A DNA stretch of 38,297 nucleotides from Myxococcales bacterium (GTDB taxonomy: Bacteria; Myxococcota_A; UBA9042; GCA-2863065): the NCBI GenBank assembly GCA_018780435.1, contig JADMJS010000487.1, positions 1-38,297 of the forward strand, written 5' to 3'. The notes below the pieces were generated by a model, which had not been told where the DNA came from, did not search any database, and saw nothing but the letters and a program-made list of their open reading frames with translations. Each line of letters starts with the position of its first letter. Position 1 is the stretch's first letter. The translations under genes were made by a program, and so were the position numbers. Shown piece after piece: positions 8,599-16,186 of this stretch.

Positions 8599-9228
8599 CT
8601 ACGCCGGCGTGCGGGACTGAATGGGCTCACGTCGTGCGAGCGCGAGGTATGCGGCCAAAATGCGGCTGTAGCGGCGGTCCTTGGCGATGACCGGATCAGC
8701 CGTGCTGACGACGGTGGGCATCGAGGCGGCGCCGAGCCCCCCCGTGCGCGACAGGGCCTCGAGCTCGCGGAGGAGTCGGAAGGCGCGTGGCTCCGTCGCC
8801 CGGTCGGCGCCACGGAGCTCGCGCGCATACAAAGCCACGACATGTTTTACGAATCGATTCGGCGCCGTGTCGGTGGTGACACGGACGCGACGGTCCGGGA
8901 GCTCCGTGAAACGGACGGGCTCGCCGTCGATCTCGAAGTGGACCGGGTCGGAGTCGGCCCACGAGAGCGCGCGGGGCTCGGTGATGAGCTCCATGAGCCG
9001 TTCGGTGTCGGGATCGGTCGCGTCTTCGAGGTTCACGATCGGCGTGTCCTCGTGGAGCCCGCGATGGGGATCCCCCGCGATCTGACGCAACGCGGCGAGC
9101 GGCGAGAGCGCGACGTGCGAGCCGCCTGGGCCGACCTCGAAGAGCTCGACGAGCGCGGCCCGTCGGTCGCGGGCCAACAGGCCTCGATCCCGCTCAGACT
9201 CAGAAGAAGGAGGCATGGCCGGCGTCAT
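8599..9228 (-). CDS. DUF2357-type protein, truncated (no nuclease domain)
   Basis: A 209-aa cytoplasmic protein. The segment TDTAPNRFVKHVVALY and the following charged helices match what I recall of DUF2357 (PF09823), the N-terminal part of McrBC-associated proteins whose C-terminal half is a PD-(D/E)XK nuclease (DUF524/PDDEXK_7). Those proteins are usually well over 400 aa. Here the frame stops soon after the YSRILAAYLALARR helix and only 97 bp remain before the next gene, so the nuclease part is absent. The start overlaps the end of the McrB-like ATPase gene by 29 nt, which indicates coupled translation. An alternative ATG lies at 9216. It may be a remnant of a type IV restriction system or a partner that works without cutting. 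The family call rests on motif memory, not a search. Confidence 0.62.
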   Translation of the reverse strand: MTPAMPPSSESERDRGLLARDRRAALVELFEVGPGGSHVALSPLAALRQIAGDPHRGLHEDTPIVNLEDATDPDTERLMELITEPRALSWADSDPVHFEIDGEPVRFTELPDRRVRVTTDTAPNRFVKHVVALYARELRGADRATEPRAFRLLRELEALSRTGGLGAASMPTVVSTADPVIAKDRRYSRILAAYLALARREPIQSRTPA

Positions 9229-10579
9229 CGAGCTGAGCGAGCATCTGCGTGACCTTCCGAATGGTGCGCTCGAGGCCGCGCCGACGCGCGAGCTCGAAGA
9301 GCGAGTTCAAGGGGTCGCGGAGCTGCGTCTCGGAGCCGCGTAGCTTCGGCATGACCTTGCTCATCAGCAGGAAGTCGAGCGTGACGGGGTCGGTCTCGCC
9401 GCCGGATTCCCGAATGAACGTAAGCATCTCCGAGACGACGCGATAGCCGAAGTGGAGGCCCTTCGGCGCGAGCGCCGCATGGAGTTCGCTGAGGAGCGGC
9501 TCGAGCGCGGCGAAGTCCGGCCTATCGCCGAACGCGGCGCCGTAGCTGACCTCGGTGAAGTCGAGGACGAAGGCGCGGTCGAGCACCTTCGGCGAGAGCC
9601 CGTAGGTGGTCTCGTCGACGTTGATGGTGCCGATGATGGTGAGGTTCGGCGGGAACGCGACGCGCGGCGGGATGGGATAGAGGAGGCAGAGCGCGTGGCG
9701 CTTCTCGTCGATGGGTGGCAGTGGCGCCGTGGGTCGGGTCACGAACTCGAGGCCCTTCACGAGCGGCTCGTAGACGAAGCGGCGTTCGTCGAGCTCTCGG
9801 AGCGGCACCATCTGTTCGAGCGTGCCGGTGCGCGCCGCGCTCATGACCTTCTTGCCGCCGGTGTCCACGCCGGTGAAGGCCGCCTGCGCTTCGGCTTCCG
9901 AGCGCTGATCGTGGACGCCGCGCGAGCCTTGGCTGACGACCAGCGTGTCGAGGGGATGAACACGGGCCAGCTCGCCGAGCCGCACGCGGCGCGGCTCGTC
10001 GGGGTCGAGGGAGCAGCCGGACTCCATCAGCGACAGGATGTCCGAGAAGTAGTGCTCGACTCGGGCGAGGTTCATCTCGTCGAGGATGAGGAAGTAGGAG
10101 CCGGCTTCGGCGCCACGTTCGACGAACTCACGGAACGCGTTCAGCAGAACGACCATGGCGTCGGTCGGGTAGAAGCGCCCGGTGAGCGGGTTGTAGTAGC
10201 CAAAGACGCGCTTGGCGTCGGTCCAGTCGGGCCGCACGGGCAGGAAGCCGACGCGCTTCTCGTGTTGCTGATCGGCCTTGGCGGCGGCGCCCCCGGAGCC
10301 GACGTCGACCACCCGCACGTATTCCGGGTGCCCGGGGACGGGCTCGAAGAGGAAGTTGGATTCGCCCTGCTCGGCACGCGCGAGGGCCTCTTCGACGAGG
10401 CGGGAGCCCTGCCCTTGCTGACCCGCGCCAGAGACGCGATCGGCTGCGACGATGGACTGCGCGAGCCGCCGCGCGAGCTGCGTCTTTCCGGTGCCGCTGA
10501 GGCCCGCGAGGATGAGAAAACGGCGCGTGCGCAGGGCGCGGAGGGTGGCACGGACGACGGCGTAGCGTTCGACGATCAT
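9200..10579 (-). CDS. McrB-family AAA+ NTPase
   Basis: A 459-aa AAA+ protein with Walker A GLSGTGKT (26-33), the McrB-type signature VRPDWTD (115-121), Walker B FLILDEMN (163-170) and the sensor-1 region GTINVDET followed by SPKVLDRAFVLDF. It lacks the N-terminal DNA-binding domain of E. coli McrB and begins directly with the ATPase module. In the known systems such NTPases form rings that translocate DNA and drive a partner nuclease against modified or foreign DNA. The partner here should be the overlapping DUF2357 gene, but that protein lacks its nuclease half. AAGG lies 8 bp upstream of the ATG. The 215 bp before it contain no convincing gene. Confidence 0.85.
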   Translation of the reverse strand: MIVERYAVVRATLRALRTRRFLILAGLSGTGKTQLARRLAQSIVAADRVSGAGQQGQGSRLVEEALARAEQGESNFLFEPVPGHPEYVRVVDVGSGGAAAKADQQHEKRVGFLPVRPDWTDAKRVFGYYNPLTGRFYPTDAMVVLLNAFREFVERGAEAGSYFLILDEMNLARVEHYFSDILSLMESGCSLDPDEPRRVRLGELARVHPLDTLVVSQGSRGVHDQRSEAEAQAAFTGVDTGGKKVMSAARTGTLEQMVPLRELDERRFVYEPLVKGLEFVTRPTAPLPPIDEKRHALCLLYPIPPRVAFPPNLTIIGTINVDETTYGLSPKVLDRAFVLDFTEVSYGAAFGDRPDFAALEPLLSELHAALAPKGLHFGYRVVSEMLTFIRESGGETDPVTLDFLLMSKVMPKLRGSETQLRDPLNSLFELARRRGLERTIRKVTQMLAQLDDAGHASFF

Positions 10580-10794
10580 GGCCCCGACCTTAACATGGAT
10601 GTCCCAAAAGACTCACTGGCCGGCATGCTCGCGACGGCGCCGCCCACCGATTCTTTGCATCGACGACCATCGCGGCCTGGGGCGAGCGGAGGGATTCGAG
10701 GCTAGATCGTCCAACCGCGAATTCTGGGACCGTCACCGACCCGAACGACGCCGTTGGCGAGACCACACTCCCTCTCACATCAGCGTTCAGGCGG

Positions 10795-11400
10795 CTAGTT
10801 ACTATAACATTCATCGAAGAAGTAATCGCAAGGACCAGTTAGGCAATTGTCGCATTCGTCCGTTGACGGTAGATCGAGACAAATCGTAGGGCCGCACGTC
10901 TCCTTGCATACATCGGTGCACACACAGGTCTCAAGCGAGTCGTAGCTCTGCTTCGCGACGGTGTCCGGGCATAGCGACTCCGGTGCCCGATCACCGTACA
11001 TGACGTCCTTGCATGAGGACGTCGGGTCGCACTCCGCCACATCGGTGGCGTCCGCACCGTCGGCCGCGTCCGTGGCGTCCGCGCCGTCGGCCGCGTCGGC
11101 AGCGTCCGCACCATCGGCCGCGTCCGTGGCGTCCGCACCGTCGGCCGCGTCGGTAGCTTCCGCACCGTCGGCCGCATCGGTGGCGTCCGCACCGTCGGCC
11201 GCATCGGTGGCGTCCGCACCGTCCGCCTCATCGGTGGCGTCCGCACCGTCCGCCGTATCAGTGGCGTCAGTGCCGTCGGACGCGGCATCGGTCTTTGTGG
11301 TCACGCTCGACGCATCCGATACCGTCGACGACGTCTCGCTGCCACAGGCGAGAACCATTCCGAGCACTCCGACTCGGGCGAAGTGAAGCAGGCTTTTCAT
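10795..11400 (-). CDS. Lipoprotein with Asp/Ala repeat stalk and Cys-rich head
   Basis: A 201-aa predicted lipoprotein: a short signal with lipobox VLAC (Cys19), a Ser/Thr-rich spacer, nine tandem 9-residue units of the type DGADATDAA (residues 42-122), then a compact ~75-aa C-terminal domain with about a dozen cysteines, which probably form disulphides. The highly acidic repeats would form an extended, possibly cation-binding stalk lifting the Cys-rich head from the membrane. I do not recognise the head domain. The start is the ATG at 11400. It is divergent from the ATP-grasp gene, with a 262-bp intergenic region that must hold both promoters. Confidence 0.75.
   Translation of the reverse strand: MKSLLHFARVGVLGMVLACGSETSSTVSDASSVTTKTDAASDGTDATDTADGADATDEADGADATDAADGADATDAADGAEATDAADGADATDAADGADAADAADGADATDAADGADATDVAECDPTSSCKDVMYGDRAPESLCPDTVAKQSYDSLETCVCTDVCKETCGPTICLDLPSTDECDNCLTGPCDYFFDECYSN
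11035..11277 (-). repeat. 27-bp minisatellite, nine units, in frame
   Basis: Nine contiguous 27-bp units encode DGADATDAA and close variants (residues 42-122 of the lipoprotein). The unit length is a multiple of three, so gain or loss of copies keeps the frame. Outer units (DGTDATDTA, DGADATDEA, DGADATDVA) differ most and inner ones are nearly uniform, as expected for expansion by slippage or unequal recombination. Confidence 0.85.
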
Positions 11401-11662
11401 GGTTCCTCTGTGTTTCTGCAGTGAGTACCGGGCGCTCAGTGCACCCGTGTTCGGGTACGGAGTCTACCCTTCGGTCGGCGACCCGCAATGGACCGATGTG
11501 ATCACTCGCTCTGGGCAAGCCCTATACCCACGCTTCGATGCCGCGAGATCCGAGTCCAGGCATAGCGAGCGCCCGCGCCATGCGCTAGGCTCCGCGCGCC
11601 TCGTAGGGAGGCGTGCTGCACGCGACGTCGAGAGATGCGTCGCCGCCGGGAGGAATCGGTCC

Positions 11663-12691
11663 ATGTCGAAGCGGCAATCGGGGCTCGTGGTCGGGCTCAT
11701 CTTCAATCTGAAGCGGATCGACCCCAAAGCGACGGGAGACGACGCCGAGGCCGAGTACGACTCGGAGAAGACCATCGCCGCCATCGAGGCCGGCATCGCC
11801 TCGCACGGGCATCGCGTGGTGCGCATCGAAGCGACGCCCGACTTCCCCGAGAAGGTGCGCCACTCCGGCATCGACTTCGCGTTCAACCTCGCTGAGGGCG
11901 TTCGCGGGCGAGCGCGCGAGGCGGTCGTGCCGGCCGTGCTCGACCTCTACGGCATCGACTACACCGGTTCGGACGCGACGACGCTGGCGCTCGCGCTCGA
12001 CAAGGACCTGACCAAGCGGGTCGCTCGCGCCGCGAAGGTGCCGTCCGCTCCCGCCATCGTCATGAAGACGGGCAAGGAGCGTATCCCCCGGGCCATCACG
12101 TATCCGGCCGTCGTGAAGCCGAACGCGGAGGGCTCGTCCAAAGGTGTCACCAAGAGCTCCGTCGTGCGTTCGGAGGCCGAGCTTCGCGAGCGCGCGACGG
12201 AGATGGCGGCGAGGTACAAGCAAGGGGCGCTCGTCGAGAGCTTCCTCCCGGGGCGCGAGTTCACGGTGGGTGTCCTCGGGGACGCCGAGCGGCCGACGGT
12301 GCTGCCTCCGATGGAGCTCGTGTTCATCGATCCCGGCAACGACGCGCCGATCTACCACTACGAACACAAGCTCGACTTCTCGCCCACCCTTCGCTACGAC
12401 GCGCCGGCTGAGCTTGACCCCGCCCTCAAGAGGCAGCTCGATACGGCCTCAAAGCGGGTCTGGAAGGCGCTCGGATGTCGCGACGTCGCTCGAATCGACT
12501 TCCGACTCGACGCGAAGGGCCGTGTGAACCTCATCGAGGTGAACCCGCTGCCGGGCATGACGCCGGACTGGTCGGATCTGTGCCTCATCGCCAAAGGCGC
12601 GGGCATGTCCTACGAGCAGCTCATTGGCGCCATCATCGCGCCTGCCGTCGCCCGCGCGAAGGCGCGCGCCAAAGGTCGTGACCGGGGATGA
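11663..12691 (+). CDS. ATP-grasp ligase related to D-alanine--D-alanine ligase
   Basis: A 342-aa cytoplasmic enzyme. The ATG at 11663 is chosen because GGGAGGAA lies 6-14 bp upstream and the ligase fold starts there; the open frame extends further upstream without coding character. ATP-grasp motifs are visible: VVKPNAEGSSKGV (150-162), VESFLPGREFTVGVLG (191-206), ARIDFR (276-281) and the metal-binding IEVNPLPGMTP (291-301). These are typical of Ddl-type ligases joining a carboxylate to an amino group at the cost of ATP. The N-terminal region, where Ddl has HGxxGEDG, reads FNLAEGVRGRAREA, so the substrate is probably not D-Ala plus D-Ala. It overlaps the next gene by 4 bp (ATGA), the first of four tightly coupled genes. 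Confidence 0.85.
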   Translation: MSKRQSGLVVGLIFNLKRIDPKATGDDAEAEYDSEKTIAAIEAGIASHGHRVVRIEATPDFPEKVRHSGIDFAFNLAEGVRGRAREAVVPAVLDLYGIDYTGSDATTLALALDKDLTKRVARAAKVPSAPAIVMKTGKERIPRAITYPAVVKPNAEGSSKGVTKSSVVRSEAELRERATEMAARYKQGALVESFLPGREFTVGVLGDAERPTVLPPMELVFIDPGNDAPIYHYEHKLDFSPTLRYDAPAELDPALKRQLDTASKRVWKALGCRDVARIDFRLDAKGRVNLIEVNPLPGMTPDWSDLCLIAKGAGMSYEQLIGAIIAPAVARAKARAKGRDRG

Positions 12692-13782
12692 CTCGACGCC
12701 GACTGCGAGACCTGGGCGTCGCGATCGGGCGCTTCCCGACCGGGCCCTTCAACGCCATCACCGACGTGCCGGGCGTCCATGTGGGCCACGCGACGGTGCG
12801 CTCGGCGGACGGTCAGGTCCACACGGGCGTCACCGCCATCCTCCCGAACGACCAGAACGTCTTTATGGACCGGCCGGTCGCCGGATCCTTCGTGCTGAAC
12901 GGCGCAGGCGAGATGAGCGGCCTCATTCAAGTGCAGGAATGGGGCATGATCGAGACGCCGATCCTGCTCACGAACACCATGGCGGTCGGCTCGGTTTCGG
13001 CGTCCGCCGTACGTTACCTGCTGACCCGCTACCCGGGTATCGGGCGCGAGCATGACGTCATCATCCCGGTAGTCGGCGAGTGCGACGACAGCTTCTTGAA
13101 CGACGTCACGCTGCACTCGATTCACGAGCAGCACGTCTTCCAGGCGCTCGACGCCGCGAGCTCCGGCCCCGTCGCCGAAGGCTCGGTCGGCGGCGGCACC
13201 GGGATGCTCGCGTTCGATATGAAGAGCGGCATCGGGACCTCCTCGCGGGTGGTCGCGCTCGAAGGCCTGACGATGACCGTTGGCGTCCTCGTGATGAGTA
13301 ACTTCGGTAAGATCGAGGACTTCCGCGTTGACGGGCTGCCGATTGGGCGCGAGCTGGCGCCGCTCCTGCTCAGCGAGCGCCGCACGAAGTTCTACGGCAG
13401 CATCATCGCGGTGCTCGCTACGGACGCACCGCTCCTGCCCTTTCAGCTCAACCGGCTCAGCAAGCGCGTCGCGCTGGCGCTCGGCCGCTGCGGCTCCTAC
13501 GCCGCCCATGGCTCAGGTGAAATCATCATCGCATTCTCGACGACGAACAGGGTCCCGCGCCGCGCGCCCGGGCCGACCACCACGATGCAAATGCTCGCGG
13601 ACCGGCTCATGGACCCGCTCTACCAAAGCGCCATCGAAGCGACCGAAGAGTCGGTCGTGAACGCACTCTGTATGGCTGAGCCGACCATAGGCGTCGATGG
13701 AAACGTCGCGCCAGCGCTCCCGGTCGAGCCCTTCTTGGACGCGCTGCGAAAGTACGGCGTGGTCTCGACGGGCCGGCCGTGA
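12688..13782 (+). CDS. P1/S58-family peptidase (DmpA/BapA-like aminopeptidase)
   Basis: A 364-aa member of the DmpA family, Ntn-hydrolase-like enzymes that cut themselves before a serine which becomes the N-terminal nucleophile. The family start FNAITDVPGVHVGHATV is clear at residues 21-37, a Gly-rich EGSVGGGTGM segment lies at 164-173, and the likely self-cleavage site is Gly275-Ser276 within HGSGEIIIAFSTTN. Characterised members release N-terminal L- or D-amino acids or beta-amino acids from short peptides. No signal peptide is seen. The start codon overlaps the ligase stop by 4 bp and its own stop overlaps the next start by 4 bp, so all are probably translated from one mRNA. A ligase and a peptidase side by side suggest synthesis and turnover of an unusual peptide (inference). 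Confidence 0.87.
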   Translation: MTRRRLRDLGVAIGRFPTGPFNAITDVPGVHVGHATVRSADGQVHTGVTAILPNDQNVFMDRPVAGSFVLNGAGEMSGLIQVQEWGMIETPILLTNTMAVGSVSASAVRYLLTRYPGIGREHDVIIPVVGECDDSFLNDVTLHSIHEQHVFQALDAASSGPVAEGSVGGGTGMLAFDMKSGIGTSSRVVALEGLTMTVGVLVMSNFGKIEDFRVDGLPIGRELAPLLLSERRTKFYGSIIAVLATDAPLLPFQLNRLSKRVALALGRCGSYAAHGSGEIIIAFSTTNRVPRRAPGPTTTMQMLADRLMDPLYQSAIEATEESVVNALCMAEPTIGVDGNVAPALPVEPFLDALRKYGVVSTGRP

Positions 13783-15029
13783 CAGCCGGCGACTCGGACG
13801 CGCGCCCCGATCGCAGCACCGCGATGGGGAAGCGGGTCGTGGTCGTCACGATCGGCAGCGTGGTCGTGTTTGCGACACTGGTCCTGTCGCTCACTGGCGT
13901 CATCACGGGCAACAAGGGCGCCGTGCGTCGTGCCGCCCCCATCGGCAGCATGGAGGGCGGGCTCACCTGGTACCGCTTCGAGGTTGCGCTCCCCGGTGCG
14001 AGCCCCGGCGCCGCCTTCTTGATGGCCGTCGAGGCCGTCCCGGGTGGCGGCAACAAAGCCGTCATCGTCAATGGTCGCGAGGAATTGCCCGTCACGTGGA
14101 CGGGCCGCACGGACAGTGGCTGCGGGGACGACCGGAAGGCGGCCTGCGAGTTCGGCTTCGACGTGCCGGCCTTCGGGACGCGCGCCGCCTTCGAACAACG
14201 GCCACAGGGGCTCTTCGGAACGCTTCAGATCCAAACCAAGAGCGTCTCGACCTTGCCGATTGCGGGATTTCGCCTCAGCGAAGGGCTCCCGGAGATGCGC
14301 TACCCGCAAGCTCCCGCGGGCGCGACCGAGACGCGGGCGGGCGCAGAACCTCCCGACTTCAATCGACGGTGGGCGCTTCGCCTCGGTGACGCCGCCACGC
14401 CAGCGGTGCTGGACATCGCCGTCTCCAGCACGGACAGCGCCGTCGGGGCTCTGGTGACGGCGAAGGGCGACTTGGGCCAACTCGCGGGCCGGCAGTTCGG
14501 CGACACACTGCTCCTCAGCAACTTCGACGGTGTGCGTGCGGTCGCGCTGCGACTGAAAGCCGGAGCCAGCGACGTCGCCACGGGCACGCTCGCAGTGAGC
14601 GGCGAACCGGCCGTCGCGGTAGACGCAACGCGGGACGACGACGCCGTCGAACCCGCCGCGCCGCCTATCCCCGACGCCACCCCGGCCGGTCGACGACCGG
14701 AGATCCTGGTGTGGTTACGGCCGTGGGAGCGGGCATCGGCCGAAGCGGTCGCGCTGGTGAAGCGTCTCGGCGACCGACACGACGGACTCGACGTGACCTT
14801 TGTCGCGGTCGAAGGCGACGTCGAGGCCGTGAAGCGGTTCGCGGCGGCGACGGGCGTGGCGGTGCGAAGAGCGCCGCGAGCCGACATCCCGGTGACGCCC
14901 GTGGTGCATCTGCTCGGAACCAACACGCCGGAGAGAATCGGGCCGATCGCGTCCTCGGCGGTATTGCGCGCGGTGCAAGGGAAGCGACTCGAGGAGTGGG
15001 TCGCCCGCGCCGTACCGGTAGGGCATTGA
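13779..15029 (+). CDS. Membrane-anchored protein with Cys-free thioredoxin-like C-terminus
   Basis: A 416-aa protein starting at GTG 13779 (overlap of 4 bp with the peptidase); an internal ATG at 13824 is the alternative. A short basic N-terminus and one hydrophobic helix (~19-40) would anchor it in the inner membrane with the bulk outside. Residues ~45-290 are beta-rich and of no family I recognise. Residues ~305-410 read like a thioredoxin fold: strand ILVWLRPW, helix, strand LDVTFVAVEGD, helix, then a TPVV segment where the cis-Pro loop would be. The usual WCxxC site is replaced by WLRPWERA, so redox activity is unlikely. It may be a scaffold or binding protein for the flanking peptidase genes. 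Confidence 0.7.
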   Translation: MTAGDSDARPDRSTAMGKRVVVVTIGSVVVFATLVLSLTGVITGNKGAVRRAAPIGSMEGGLTWYRFEVALPGASPGAAFLMAVEAVPGGGNKAVIVNGREELPVTWTGRTDSGCGDDRKAACEFGFDVPAFGTRAAFEQRPQGLFGTLQIQTKSVSTLPIAGFRLSEGLPEMRYPQAPAGATETRAGAEPPDFNRRWALRLGDAATPAVLDIAVSSTDSAVGALVTAKGDLGQLAGRQFGDTLLLSNFDGVRAVALRLKAGASDVATGTLAVSGEPAVAVDATRDDDAVEPAAPPIPDATPAGRRPEILVWLRPWERASAEAVALVKRLGDRHDGLDVTFVAVEGDVEAVKRFAAATGVAVRRAPRADIPVTPVVHLLGTNTPERIGPIASSAVLRAVQGKRLEEWVARAVPVGH

Positions 15030-15032
15030 CCC

Positions 15033-15821
15033 GTGAACTTCTGGAAGCTCCTCCGCGTCGGTCTCCTGTCGTCGATGTTGCTCGTGACCGTGCTCTGGGC
15101 GGTCGGGCAGACGCTGTCCGGGCCGCTCGAGGCCGACTGGGCTCGCGGCGTGAGCGTGGCGGTGGTCTTGCTGGAGACCGGGCCCATCCCCGCCGATTCG
15201 GTCAACTCCCTGAAGGTCGAGCTTGAACGTGGCGCTCGTTGGGCTGGCGCGGAGGCTACCCGGTACGGCGTCACGGCTGCGAAGCCGCTGTCCATCGAGA
15301 TCGGTGGCCCCTTTCGGATCGACGGTGCGCCGGCGTTGCCATCCGCAGAGGCCGGCATCATCGAGCGCATCCGGAGCTCCTGGCGGCTCTGGCGATTTCG
15401 GCGACGTATGGACGCGCTCGCGGTCTCCGTCGTCGGGGGCACCGACATTCGCATCTATGTTCTGCTCGAACCACCGCGGGGTGGCCATGGGAGCCCGCTC
15501 GAGTTCGAGGGGGTCGCGCAAGAGGGGCGCCGCTGGGGCCTCGTCCGCGGCGAGGCCGACCCGCGCAGCGCCTTCGACATCGCGACCGCCGTCCTCCACG
15601 AGACCTTCCACTGCATCGGCGCGACCGACAAATATGATGCCGCGGGGCACGCCGAAGTGCCTCGTGGACTGGTCGAGCCGGGCGCCGGGCCGAACCAGAG
15701 CCGTGGCGAGTTGATGGTGGGTGAGGTGCCGTCCGGGCCCCTCGGCGGGCGGCTTCCGATGAGCTTCGACGAGCTGGGAATCGGGCCGGTGACCGCGCAG
15801 GAGATCGGCTGGACGAAGTGA
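15033..15821 (+). CDS. Membrane-anchored zinc metalloprotease with HExxHxxGxxD motif
   Basis: A 262-aa protein beginning at GTG 15033, 3 bp after the previous stop. One hydrophobic segment (residues ~7-28) acts as signal anchor. The catalytic motif HETFHCIGATD (189-199) fits HExxHxxGxxD: His189 and His193 as zinc ligands, Glu190 as general base and Asp199 as probable third ligand, the arrangement known from snapalysin-type metzincin relatives. It is followed directly by KYD. The ~160 residues before the motif match no family I recognise. The domain should face the periplasm or outside. It is the last gene of the four-gene run and is followed by an intergenic region with potential RNA structure. 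Confidence 0.75.
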   Translation: MNFWKLLRVGLLSSMLLVTVLWAVGQTLSGPLEADWARGVSVAVVLLETGPIPADSVNSLKVELERGARWAGAEATRYGVTAAKPLSIEIGGPFRIDGAPALPSAEAGIIERIRSSWRLWRFRRRMDALAVSVVGGTDIRIYVLLEPPRGGHGSPLEFEGVAQEGRRWGLVRGEADPRSAFDIATAVLHETFHCIGATDKYDAAGHAEVPRGLVEPGAGPNQSRGELMVGEVPSGPLGGRLPMSFDELGIGPVTAQEIGWTK

Positions 15822-16186
15822 ACCCAAGCGATAGATAGCCAGCACGGCGCGGGGGCGCTGTGGGGCACTTTACCCTCCTTGTAAGGTATCGCTTCAGCCC
15901 AGGCCGCGTCCGCACGAAGCCACTGACCAAGCGGCTCACGGTGGGCTGAGATAGAGGTCGAGGACTCACACAGACCACGCGCGTTCCGTATCCGATTCGC
16001 CGCACGGCGGCCTTTGCGCCGCACACCGGGGGCCAATCGACGGGGAGCCGACGACATGAGTCGAAGGCGGCCCGTTACCTCTGTGCGAAAGCCAGCGTCT
16101 GGGGTCGAACGGCGGAGTTGCAGGAGAGCTGCCCGAGTCCCTCGCACTGTGTGTTTTTTGCTGTCAACTCTCGAAAGGATATTCTA
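15822..16186. other. Intergenic region (365 bp) with inverted repeats
   Basis: No ORF with coding character is seen on either strand; the long minus-strand frame here runs antisense to the metalloprotease and looks like a shadow. The left end holds a foldable element (15826-15894). Around 16123-16138 there is a short match to the 5' end of tRNA-Ser (GGAGAGCTGCCCGAGT) without the rest of a tRNA. A T-run at 16153-16158 lies just upstream of the next gene's ribosome-binding site. The promoter of the YwqK-like lipoprotein gene must lie here, but no clear -35/-10 pair stands out. Confidence 0.5.
15826..15894. other. Potential three-way-junction RNA or terminator structure
   Basis: AAGCGATA (15826-15833) is the perfect reverse complement of TATCGCTT (15887-15894). 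Inside lie two smaller hairpins: CAGC/GCTG (15840-15843 with 15857-15860) and CTTTAC/GTAAGG (15868-15873 with 15881-15886, one G-T pair, 7-nt loop) that abuts the closing helix. It starts 5 bp after the metalloprotease stop, so a 3'-end structure or processing site of the four-gene transcript is plausible. No T-tract follows. Confidence 0.3.

Noticed and set aside
8502..8843. Upstream extension of DUF2330 paralog 3
   Set aside because: It would overlap the DUF2357 gene and place ~114 Arg/Ser-rich residues before a perfect signal peptide. The ATG at 8501 has a good ribosome-binding site.
10590..10814. 74-codon minus-strand ORF between the lipoprotein and the McrB-like gene
   Set aside because: It overlaps the lipoprotein's 3' end, has no ribosome-binding site or recognisable composition, and ends next to the ATPase start. 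Probably chance.
11399..11662. Upstream extension of the Ddl-like ligase frame
   Set aside because: No coding character, and a strong Shine-Dalgarno precedes the internal ATG at 11663. This segment is better seen as the divergent promoter region.
15455..16147. 230-codon minus-strand ORF with an internal AAGGAGGG-GTG start
   Set aside because: More than half is antisense to the metalloprotease. The Shine-Dalgarno-like match is a few bases long and expected by chance several times in this window.
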